Positions 7,657 to 14,157 of a stretch of DNA of 37,860 bases are shown here, piece by piece (within the stretch, counting starts at the first letter, position 1; each line of letters begins with the position of its first letter). The translations under genes and the position numbers were made by a program. Below the pieces are notes generated by a model, which saw nothing but the letters and a program-made list of their open reading frames with translations, ran no database searches and had not been told where the DNA came from. The stretch comes from JBOHDX01 sp050700835 (GTDB lineage: Bacteria; Actinomycetota; Actinomycetes; Propionibacteriales; Nocardioidaceae). Where the stretch lies: NCBI GenBank assembly GCA_050700835.1, contig JBOHDX010000010.1:1-37860 (forward strand). Reading direction: 5' to 3'.

Positions 7657-8510
7657 CAGATCGTGGGTATGACCGCGCCGAGCAGGTTGCCCATGCGCAC
7701 CGCGGCGTCCCGGCCGGTCTGCAGCACCTCGTCGTGGTTCAGGGGTACGCCCCCGATGCCGGCGGCTAGGTTGGTGACCAGTGAGATGCCGAGCACCTCC
7801 ATGCCCGCCTCGCGGGCGGCAATCGCCTCAAGGGCCGTGGACATGCCGACCAGTGTGCCGCCGAGGGTTCCGACCATGCCGATCTCGGCCGGCGTCTCGT
7901 AGTGCGGACCCGGGAACTGGACGTACACGCCCTCGGCGATGTCGGGCTTGAAGGCGCGGCATTGGCCCCTCAACCGGGGCGAGTACAAGTCGGTGAGGTC
8001 AACGAAGTTCGCGCCCTCGATCGGGGACGTTGCGGTCAGGTTGATGTGGTCGCGGATCAGCACCGGGGTCCCGGGCTGCCACGCCGGGTTGAGGCCGCCG
8101 CACCCGTTGGTCAAGACGATCGCCCGGCAGCCGGCCGCGGCGGCGGTGCGGACTCCGTGGACCACCGCTGCCACTCCTCGGCCTTCGTATAGGTGGGTGC
8201 GCCCCAGGAACACCAGCACCCGTCGGCCTCCGGACCGCACCGAGCGGATCGTGCCGGCGTGGCCCTGAACCGAGGTCGGGGCGAAGGCCGGCAGATCGGT
8301 GGCCTCGATCTCGGCGACGGTGTCGCCAAGCGCATCCACGGCCGGCAGCCATCCCGACCCGAGGACGAGCGCGATGTCGTGGCGGCCGACCCCGGTCAGC
8401 GCGGCGAGCCTGCCAGCGGCGATTACCGCGTGCTCGTATGGCGTAGGGGCGGGGGCCGCGTGCCGGGAAGCCGGTCGGCGTGGCGCGGAGGCGGGGTCTT
8501 CGAGGGTCAC
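7656..8510 (-). CDS. Purine nucleoside phosphorylase
   Basis: A 284-residue high-molecular-mass-class (trimeric type) PNP, splitting purine (deoxy)nucleosides with phosphate into base and (deoxy)ribose 1-phosphate. Visible motifs are the phosphate loop VLGSGW, GRTHLYEGRG, LTNGCGGLNPAWQPG, GPHYETPAE and VGMSTALEAIAAREAG followed by the base-contacting TN of LVTNLAAG. The start is GTG 8510; the frame upstream is repetitive and not protein-like, and a TAGCCT box lies 8 nt before this GTG. The stop shares one base with the start of the epimerase-mutase gene, so they form one operon. Equivalent to M. tuberculosis deoD by family and position. Confidence 0.95.
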   Translation of the reverse strand: MTLEDPASAPRRPASRHAAPAPTPYEHAVIAAGRLAALTGVGRHDIALVLGSGWLPAVDALGDTVAEIEATDLPAFAPTSVQGHAGTIRSVRSGGRRVLVFLGRTHLYEGRGVAAVVHGVRTAAAAGCRAIVLTNGCGGLNPAWQPGTPVLIRDHINLTATSPIEGANFVDLTDLYSPRLRGQCRAFKPDIAEGVYVQFPGPHYETPAEIGMVGTLGGTLVGMSTALEAIAAREAGMEVLGISLVTNLAAGIGGVPLNHDEVLQTGRDAAVRMGNLLGAVIPTI

Positions 8511-8518
8511 GGGCGGTG

Positions 8519-8524
8519 AGGCTA
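8519..8524 (-). promoter_or_regulatory. Candidate leaderless -10 box of the PNP gene
   Basis: The minus strand reads TATAGCCT. TAGCCT ends 8 nt before GTG 8510, and there is no Shine-Dalgarno. Confidence 0.45.
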
Positions 8525-8601
8525 TACCGGCGCCACGGGTGGGGCGGGCGCTGTGCGTGGAATCGTGCGTGCACGGGGTTTGGATTCGGGCTGGGATTCG
8601 G

Positions 8602-8649
8602 GCTCGGACGGGGCCCGGATTCGGTGCTCGGACGGGGCCTGGATCCGGG
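8602..8649. repeat. 24-bp tandem repeat, two units
   Basis: Units 8602-8625 and 8626-8649 match at 21 of 24 positions and share GCTCGGACGGGGCC. The repeat lies in the 187-base gap upstream of the PNP gene. Partial related words (TTCGGGCT) occur just before. Confidence 0.7.
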
Positions 8650-8697
8650 CTTGGAATCGAGACCTTGGCGAGCGTCGACAGTCCGGATGCGGATGCG

Positions 8698-9150
8698 TCA
8701 GAGACCGACTGACCGGCACGGCCGGTTACGCAGGTCGTGCACGTAGTCGGCGGGCGCGTCGGCGGCGAGGGCTGCCTCGGACAGGACGGAGAGGCACGAC
8801 GCCGACGGCAGGCCACCCTCGTACGCGTCGAGCACGTAGAGCCAGGCGACCTGTTCCCCGATCAGGGTCTGCACGCGTACCCGGAGCTTGCGGTACAACC
8901 CGATGTCGACGCCCTCCCAGGCATCGAGCAGGGCGACGTCGGCGTCGGTGATGTCGTACAGCGCCACGAAGACCTGCTCGAACGGGTCCTCCACCACGGT
9001 CGCCAGCGCGCCGTCCCAGCCGTGTTCCTCACCGCCGAACGTGAGCCGCCATCCGGTCAGCCATCCGGTGCCCTGCAGGGGGGAGGCCGGGCATCGCTCG
9101 CGCATCCGAGCCGGATCGAGGTTGGAGCCGTACGCGGCATACAGCGTCAC
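8698..9150 (-). CDS. Gamma-glutamylcyclotransferase-like protein
   Basis: A 150-residue protein of the GGCT/AIG2 fold. The YGSNL signature is at residues 7-11, and Glu79 in the DAWEG segment matches the conserved acidic residue of the active cavity. Family members release 5-oxoproline from gamma-glutamyl peptides, but many bacterial members have unproved substrates. The start is GTG 9150, which puts the signature at the N-terminus as usual; a TAGGCT box lies 8 nt upstream. The gene is divergent from lpdA, an arrangement I recall for M. tuberculosis Rv3304/Rv3303c. Confidence 0.88.
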   Translation of the reverse strand: MTLYAAYGSNLDPARMRERCPASPLQGTGWLTGWRLTFGGEEHGWDGALATVVEDPFEQVFVALYDITDADVALLDAWEGVDIGLYRKLRVRVQTLIGEQVAWLYVLDAYEGGLPSASCLSVLSEAALAADAPADYVHDLRNRPCRSVGL

Positions 9151-9158
9151 GGGCGAGC

Positions 9159-9164
9159 AGCCTA
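9159..9164 (-). promoter_or_regulatory. Candidate leaderless -10 box of the GGCT-like gene
   Basis: The minus strand reads TAGGCT, then 8 nt, then GTG 9150. Confidence 0.45.
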
Positions 9165-9244
9165 GTCGGCGGCGGGGCCCGACTCGACCGCGCCCGGCCG
9201 ACCACCCGCGCGGTCGGCACGACCAGGTCCGACATGATGGCCCG

Positions 9245-10630
9245 GTGACGACAGTGGTGATCATCGGCGGTGGGCCGGGCGGGTACGAAGCCGCTCTCGT
9301 CGCGGCTCAGCTCGGTGCGGACGTCACGGTCGTGGAGCGGGACGGCGTCGGCGGCTCCGCGGTGCTGACCGACTGCGTGCCGAGCAAGACGTTGATCGCG
9401 ACCTCGGACCTGATGACCGACGTGGAGGGCGCTGCCGAGCTCGGTGTGCTGCTCGCCGGCGCGGACCAGACCGGTGTGCAGGTCGACCTCTCCAGGGTGA
9501 ACGGCCGGGTCAAGAAGCTGGCACTCGCCCAGTCCGCCGACATCGGCGGCCGGCTGCGCCGCGACGGCGTCGAGATCGTGTCCGGCACCGCCCGACTCGC
9601 CAGCCGGGGCTCGGTGGTGGTCACCGACGAGGACCGCGGTGAGTCACGGTTGGACGCCGACGTGGTGCTGCTCGCCACCGGGGCCCGACCCCGGATTCTC
9701 GACTCCGCGAGACCCGACGGCGACCGGATCCTGACCTGGGAACAGGTGTACGACCTCAACGAGCTGCCGGAACGTCTGATCGTCGTCGGTTCGGGCGTCA
9801 CCGGCGCCGAGTTCGCCGGGGCGTACCTCGGGCTGGGCAGCGACGTCGTGCTGGTCTCCAGCCGCGACCGGGTGCTGCCAGGGGAGGACGCCGACGCCGC
9901 CCTCGTGCTCGAGGGCGTACTGACCCGCCGGGGAATGAGCGTGCTGTCCCGCTCACGGATGAGCAGTGTCGGGCGGCGCGGTGACGGCGTTGTCGTCACC
10001 CTCACCGACGGACGCATGGTCGAGGGGTCGCACTGCCTCCTCGCGGTCGGCTCGGTCCCCGACACCGCTGACCTCGGGCTGGCCGATGCCGGTGTGGTCC
10101 TCGGCGACGGCGGTTTCATCCGGGTCGACGGTGTGTCGCGGACGACCGCACCCGGGGTCTACGCGGCGGGTGACTGCACCGGCGTACTCATGCTCGCGTC
10201 GGTCGCGGCGATGCAAGGACGCATCGCGATGTGGCATGCCCTCGGTGACGCGGTACGTCCGCTCGACCTGCGCGAAGTGTCCTCGAACGTCTTCACCGAG
10301 CCGGAGATAGCCACCGTCGGTTGGACCCAGGCCAAGGTCGACTCCGGAGAGGTGGCCGCCGACTCGGTGATGCTCGACCTGTCCGGCAACCCGCGCGCCA
10401 AGATGCAGGGCGTTCACGACGGGTTCGTCAAGCTGTTCTGCCGGGCCGGCACCGGCATCGTCGTCGGTGGAGTCGTCGTTGGGCCCCGGGCCAGCGAGCT
10501 GATCCACCCCGTGTCGATCGCGGTGGCCTGCCACCTGACGGCCGACCAGGTCGCGCACGCGTTCACGGTCTATCCCTCGATGAGCGGCTCGGTCGCCGAG
10601 GCCGCCCGGCGCCTGCACGTCCGCGGCTGA
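9245..10630 (+). CDS. lpdA: NAD(P)H-quinone dehydrogenase of the flavoprotein disulfide reductase family
   Basis: A 461-residue FAD/NAD(P) flavoprotein. GGGPGGYE (8-15) binds FAD, VVGSGVTGAEFAG (about 182-194) binds the nicotinamide nucleotide, and VYAAGDCTG is the second FAD motif. The redox site reads GGSAVLTDCVPSK: the first cysteine of CxxxxC is Ala39 and only Cys44 remains. The usual C-terminal HP dyad is replaced by YPS. It therefore should not act as a lipoamide dehydrogenase, and it matches M. tuberculosis LpdA (Rv3303c), characterised as an NAD(P)H quinone reductase. The start is GTG 9245, with CATGAT 6 nt upstream as a possible -10. Confidence 0.9.
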   Translation: MTTVVIIGGGPGGYEAALVAAQLGADVTVVERDGVGGSAVLTDCVPSKTLIATSDLMTDVEGAAELGVLLAGADQTGVQVDLSRVNGRVKKLALAQSADIGGRLRRDGVEIVSGTARLASRGSVVVTDEDRGESRLDADVVLLATGARPRILDSARPDGDRILTWEQVYDLNELPERLIVVGSGVTGAEFAGAYLGLGSDVVLVSSRDRVLPGEDADAALVLEGVLTRRGMSVLSRSRMSSVGRRGDGVVVTLTDGRMVEGSHCLLAVGSVPDTADLGLADAGVVLGDGGFIRVDGVSRTTAPGVYAAGDCTGVLMLASVAAMQGRIAMWHALGDAVRPLDLREVSSNVFTEPEIATVGWTQAKVDSGEVAADSVMLDLSGNPRAKMQGVHDGFVKLFCRAGTGIVVGGVVVGPRASELIHPVSIAVACHLTADQVAHAFTVYPSMSGSVAEAARRLHVRG

Positions 10631-10657
10631 CGCCGCGGTCGGGCCGGCCGCGGTCCT

Positions 10658-10746
10658 GTCCGCCCGCCCTCGGCCGGATGTTGCGCAGGCCGCGTCCGCC
10701 GCCCTCGTCCGCCGCGTCCGCCCGCCCTCGGCCGGATGTTGCGCAG
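10658..10746. repeat. Two perfect 31-bp direct repeats
   Basis: The 31 bases at 10658-10688 recur exactly at 10716-10746, 58 bp apart. Each begins GTCCGCCCGCCCTCGG and ends GATGTTGCGCAG. They lie in the 228-base gap between lpdA and the convergent endonuclease gene. A small hairpin CCACC/GGTGG follows at 10751-10766. Confidence 0.9.
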
Positions 10747-10772
10747 TTCTCCACCACTCAAGGTGGCTGTGG

Positions 10773-10803
10773 TGGTGCTGGTGTGCGCAGCATTGGCCAC
10801 AGG
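10773..10803 (+). repeat. TGCGCAGCATTGG repeat, downstream copy
   Basis: A 31-bp segment with 26 of 31 bases like the copy at 12010-12040. The shared core is TGTGCGCAGCATTGGC versus GGTGCGCAGCATTGGC. It lies just past the 3' end of the endonuclease gene, in the same orientation as the two upstream copies. Confidence 0.6.
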
Positions 10804-10858
10804 CTGCTGCGGTGGAAGAGCCGGTATCACCGCGCCCTGCGGTCTGATCGGTGCGCAG

Positions 10859-11785
10859 TCACCGAGCGAACGCCGCCTGCCACTGGCGACCACACGCCGG
10901 CACCGGGCCGCGATAGCCACGGGCTTGGAGCGCCGACCGGACGCGCCGGACGACCTCGCGAGGGCGGTCCAGATCGCCCCCGGTGACCACGATGACGCGC
11001 CAGCCAAGCGCCTCGAGACGTTCTCGCCGGCGCAAGTCATGTCGCCACTGGCGCGGATCTTCGGCGTGCTGGCGGCCGTCGTACTCGATGGCGACCTTCC
11101 ACTCGGGATAGGACAGGTCGATCCGAGCGACGAATTCGCGCCCGTGCGCGATCGACTCGTTGCAGCGCGGCTCAGGCAGACCCGCCAGCACGAGTATGAG
11201 CCGCACATGGGTCTCCCGCGGAGCCTCCACACCTTCGCGTACGAACGGCGCAGCGGCCCGGGCAGCGACGACGCCGTCGCAGTGGGAAGACGCGATTGTC
11301 GCCGCCAACCGCGCACGAGTGGTGCGCCCGAGGGACAACAACCAGTCGCCGGCGGCGATCAGGTCCACCTGGCCGAGCTGGGTCGCCGAGGTGACGAAAC
11401 TCTGCTCCGGCGACAGCAGCGGAAGTCCGTCATGCATCGTCGCGACTGCATGCTTGGGGACGCGATGGGTGTGTACCCCGGCAATGCGGATCTGGTGAGG
11501 GTGGCTGGTGGACAGGTGCAGCCCGCTGGGGCGGCCCACGGTGGCACTCCACAGGTGCAGTGCAGTCGCATGACTCGCAACTGCATCCGCGGGGGCCACC
11601 AGGAGAGCTGCGCGCACCCGCACCGCGAGGCCGAGGTCCAGGTCCGCTTCGACGTAGACCCGTCGGTGGAGCCGCCGGAAGCGCCGGCCCTGCAGCACTC
11701 GCTTGGTCAGGCCGAAGGCGATCGCCTCCTCCAACCGGAAGGGGCGACCGCGTAGAGGGCTGGGAATCTCCGACGCCGAGGGCAT
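10859..11785 (-). CDS. DUF559/Vsr-like endonuclease-domain protein
   Basis: A 308-residue protein. Residues 10-110 resemble the AbiEi-type helical/winged segment (RRFRRLHRRVYV, VASHATALHLW). The C-terminal 190-285 is a PD-(D/E)XK nuclease-like domain of the DUF559/Vsr type: Glu191, Asp223 in RIDLSYPEWK, VAIEYDGRQH (231-240), a conserved HDLRRRERLEALGWRVIVVT block. ATG 11785 was chosen because upstream residues are Pro/Thr-rich and not family-like; no good ribosome site is seen. Such proteins are multi-copy in many Nocardioides-like genomes and their role is unknown. The gene is flanked by copies of a 31-bp repeat. Confidence 0.8.
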   Translation of the reverse strand: MPSASEIPSPLRGRPFRLEEAIAFGLTKRVLQGRRFRRLHRRVYVEADLDLGLAVRVRAALLVAPADAVASHATALHLWSATVGRPSGLHLSTSHPHQIRIAGVHTHRVPKHAVATMHDGLPLLSPEQSFVTSATQLGQVDLIAAGDWLLSLGRTTRARLAATIASSHCDGVVAARAAAPFVREGVEAPRETHVRLILVLAGLPEPRCNESIAHGREFVARIDLSYPEWKVAIEYDGRQHAEDPRQWRHDLRRRERLEALGWRVIVVTGGDLDRPREVVRRVRSALQARGYRGPVPACGRQWQAAFAR

Positions 11786-11970
11786 GCCGAGAGCGAAGGC
11801 GCCGCCGCCCTCGGTTGGGGGTCGTCCACAAGCACCCGTCGGCGCAGAAGGGGTCGAGTTGGGCTCGGTCGTCGGCAGGGGAGTTGGCGGGGGAGTTGGT
11901 ACGCGTGTCCACCTCAAAGCGTGCCGGGAGGAGATCGTGCGCAGAACGGCACCGCCGAGGGCGCGTGCGG

Positions 11971-12040
11971 TGGTGCCGGGGTGCGCAGGATTGGCGACCG
12001 GGCGGGTCTTGGTGCCGCGGTGCGCAGCATTGGCGACCGG
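11971..12040 (+). repeat. TGCGCAGCATTGGCGACC repeat, two upstream copies
   Basis: Copies at 11971-12001 and 12010-12040 agree at 29 of 31 positions with a 39-bp period. The core is GGTGCGCAGCATTGGCGACC. A third, more diverged copy is on the other side of the endonuclease gene (10773-10803). Confidence 0.85.
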
Positions 12041-12253
12041 TCGGTTGGGCGCGGCGTCCGCCGACGGGGGACGGGTCGGCCGGACGGACGACCTATTGGG
12101 GCCCTAATGGACGATGCCCCGACCAGCCTTTGTGGCCGAGGGTGGACGGTGTTTGTCGCCCCCAGAAAGCCACCAGAAATACAAGGCTGTAGTTACCCGG
12201 GTGAATTTATCGCCAATTCCACGGACCGCTGGCATGTCACTGGATTCGCCGCG

Positions 12254-12259
12254 CATAAT
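12254..12259 (+). promoter_or_regulatory. Candidate -10 box upstream of the amidase gene
   Basis: CATAAT lies in the AT-richer stretch about 100 bases before the start codon, implying a long 5' leader. The -35 is weak and the call is tentative. Confidence 0.3.
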
Positions 12260-12309
12260 CACTCTCCGAAGTCACATCTAAAACTCTCGCCACAACAGTC
12301 ACATTCCGC

Positions 12310-12327
12310 CCCGGTCTGGTGACCGGG
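12310..12327 (+). promoter_or_regulatory. Leader hairpin before the amidase gene
   Basis: CCCGGTC, loop TGGT, GACCGGG: a perfect 7-bp stem with a tetraloop, ending 17 bases before the GGAAGG ribosome site at 12345-12350. A regulatory or stability role is inferred. No known riboswitch consensus was recognised. Confidence 0.45.
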
Positions 12328-12359
12328 CCAAGATCCCCGACATCGGAAGGTCAGAACTC

Positions 12360-14129
12360 ATGCAGATGCGCCGCGGCACTCGGACCGCGCAGTCAGGCGC
12401 GCGGCGTCTCAGAGGTACGCGACCGCTGGCGATCGCGACCGTTGTCGGTGTCGTGACCGGAGCCGTCTCGTTGGCCGCGCCGAGCGCCTCGGCACACGGG
12501 TCGGATGGGCACTCCCGGTCAGCGGTGTCCGCCACGGCGGGCAAGCGGGCCGGCACGCCGACGACTGATCCGACGATCAGGACCGTGGCAGTACCGGCGC
12601 AGGCCTCATCAGCGCGGGCAGCCACCGGTCGCGAACCTGTCGTGGCGGCGCTGTCGGACACCGCGACCAAGGAGTTCCGGATGGTCGCCGTCACGTGGGC
12701 GCACGCCGCGCCCATCACCGGTCTCGTGGTGGATGTGCGCGCCCGGGTCAACGGCGCCTGGACGTCGTGGCAGCACCTCGACTCCGACCCGAACGAGGGG
12801 CCGGCGACCGGCCAGGAGACAGTCGTGCGCGACGGCACCGCGCCCTTGTGGGTCGGTCAAGCCGACGGTGTGGCGGTACGCATGACGTCACCGTCGGGCC
12901 AGGCCCCTGGTGACATCAAGATCGTGACGATCAACCCGGGTTCCGACGCGTCGGTGGCAGCGTCGGCGGCCTCGGCGCGAGGTGCGACGACTTCGACCTC
13001 GGTCACCTCGGTCACCTCGAGCACCCCTGCCAGCGGTGCACCGATCACTCGTGCACCGCGGTTTCCGGCGATGCCGCAGATCATCACGCGGGCACAATGG
13101 GGCGCTGACCCCAAGCTCGGCAACCAGTGCTGGGCGCCGAGGTACGGCTCGGCCGCGAAGATGGTCTTCATTCACCACACGGCCGGGTCCAACTCGTACT
13201 CCGCAGCGGACTCGCCGGCGATCGTGCGCAGCATCTACGCCTATCACACGCAGAGTCGCGGCTGGTGCGACATCGCCTACAACTTCCTGGTGGACAAGTA
13301 CGGCAACATCTTCGAGGGCCGACGCGGCGGCATGACCAAGCCTGTGCGCGGCGCGCATGCTGGCAACTACAACACCGACAGCGTCGGCATCTCTTTGATG
13401 GGCAACTTCGACACAGCCCACGTGACGGCGAGGATGGCCAACGCAACAGTCCGGCTGGTGGGCTGGCGGCTCGGCACGTCGTACATGCCCGTGACCGGCA
13501 AGGTATTCATCTACGACAAGCGGTTCAACCGCATCTCGGGTCACCGTGACGCGATGCAGACCGACTGCCCGGGCACCTACGCGTACGCCTGGCTGCCGAC
13601 GCTGCGCAAACGGGTCACCGGCTACCTCGCGCGCTTCCACTCCCCCATCGCGGCCAAGTGGAGCAGCATCGGCGGCATCCGCACGACCGGGCAGGTCTTC
13701 ATCGGGGAAGCGCATTTCGCCAACGGCATGCGGACCGTGATGCACCGGGGTCTGATGTTCTGGAAGGCGGGCGACGGGGCGCACTACATCCCGAGCTCCT
13801 TGCTCACGGTCTATCGAGCCTACGGGGGGGCACCGGGCGTCCTCGGGTTCCCGACTGCCGACATTCGTGCCGCGGCGGCCTCGGGCTGGACCAAGCAGCT
13901 CTTCGAGCACGGGCGGACGTATCTGCGGACCACGGCTAGGCGCACGACCACGTTCACGTTCTACGGGCCGATCCTGTGGGAGTACCGACACGAGAGGTAC
14001 GCCGGCGGCAAGCTCGGTCTGCCCAGGAGCGGCGTGCGCAACACCACGAACGGTCAGCGAGCGACGTTCGAGCACGGCGTCGTGACCTGGGACAAGTCCA
14101 CCAACAAGATCACCATCACCTACAGCTGA
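12360..14129 (+). CDS. Secreted PGRP-type N-acetylmuramoyl-L-alanine amidase with LGFP repeats
   Basis: A 589-residue exported zinc amidase cleaving the bond between muramic acid and the stem peptide. It has a Sec signal peptide (about 1-45, ending SASA), a beta-rich N-terminal module (about 75-195), and a Ser/Thr linker. The PGRP/amidase_2 domain (about 238-420) has zinc ligands His272 (FIHHTAG), His395 (SGHRD) and Cys403 (DCPG), and Tyr308 in DIAYNFLV. C-terminal LGFP-type repeats (about 435-589; VLGFPTADI, KLGLPRSGV) are known as cell-wall-associated modules. GGAAGG lies 9 nt before ATG 12360. The next gene is a second wall enzyme with the same repeat type. Confidence 0.94.
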   Translation: MQMRRGTRTAQSGARRLRGTRPLAIATVVGVVTGAVSLAAPSASAHGSDGHSRSAVSATAGKRAGTPTTDPTIRTVAVPAQASSARAATGREPVVAALSDTATKEFRMVAVTWAHAAPITGLVVDVRARVNGAWTSWQHLDSDPNEGPATGQETVVRDGTAPLWVGQADGVAVRMTSPSGQAPGDIKIVTINPGSDASVAASAASARGATTSTSVTSVTSSTPASGAPITRAPRFPAMPQIITRAQWGADPKLGNQCWAPRYGSAAKMVFIHHTAGSNSYSAADSPAIVRSIYAYHTQSRGWCDIAYNFLVDKYGNIFEGRRGGMTKPVRGAHAGNYNTDSVGISLMGNFDTAHVTARMANATVRLVGWRLGTSYMPVTGKVFIYDKRFNRISGHRDAMQTDCPGTYAYAWLPTLRKRVTGYLARFHSPIAAKWSSIGGIRTTGQVFIGEAHFANGMRTVMHRGLMFWKAGDGAHYIPSSLLTVYRAYGGAPGVLGFPTADIRAAAASGWTKQLFEHGRTYLRTTARRTTTFTFYGPILWEYRHERYAGGKLGLPRSGVRNTTNGQRATFEHGVVTWDKSTNKITITYS

Positions 14130-14157
14130 CACCAGACACAGCGCCGAGGAGCAGGGC

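Larger units (their letters stand above)
11786..12359. other. 574-bp intergenic region with repeats and an AT-richer leader
   Basis: No gene seen. The left part (to about 12110) is GC-rich and holds two copies of a 31-bp repeat. From about 12165 the sequence becomes clearly AT-richer (GAATTTATCGCCAATTCC) and ends in the leader of the amidase gene, with a hairpin and a ribosome binding site. This is the longest untranslated gap in the window. Confidence 0.7.

Noticed and set aside
10658..12040. CRISPR array
   Set aside because: Only two or three imperfect repeats with unequal spacing, a gene in between, and no cas genes.
11560..12192. Open plus-strand frames across the upstream repeats of the endonuclease gene
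   Set aside because: Pro/Arg/Gly-rich translation with direct repeats (VRRIGDR, VRSIGDR) that follow the DNA repeat. No start signal or family resemblance.
12165..12359. c-di-AMP (ydaO-type) riboswitch before the amidase gene
   Set aside because: GGGTGAATTT recalls part of the consensus, but the other conserved blocks are not in the right order.
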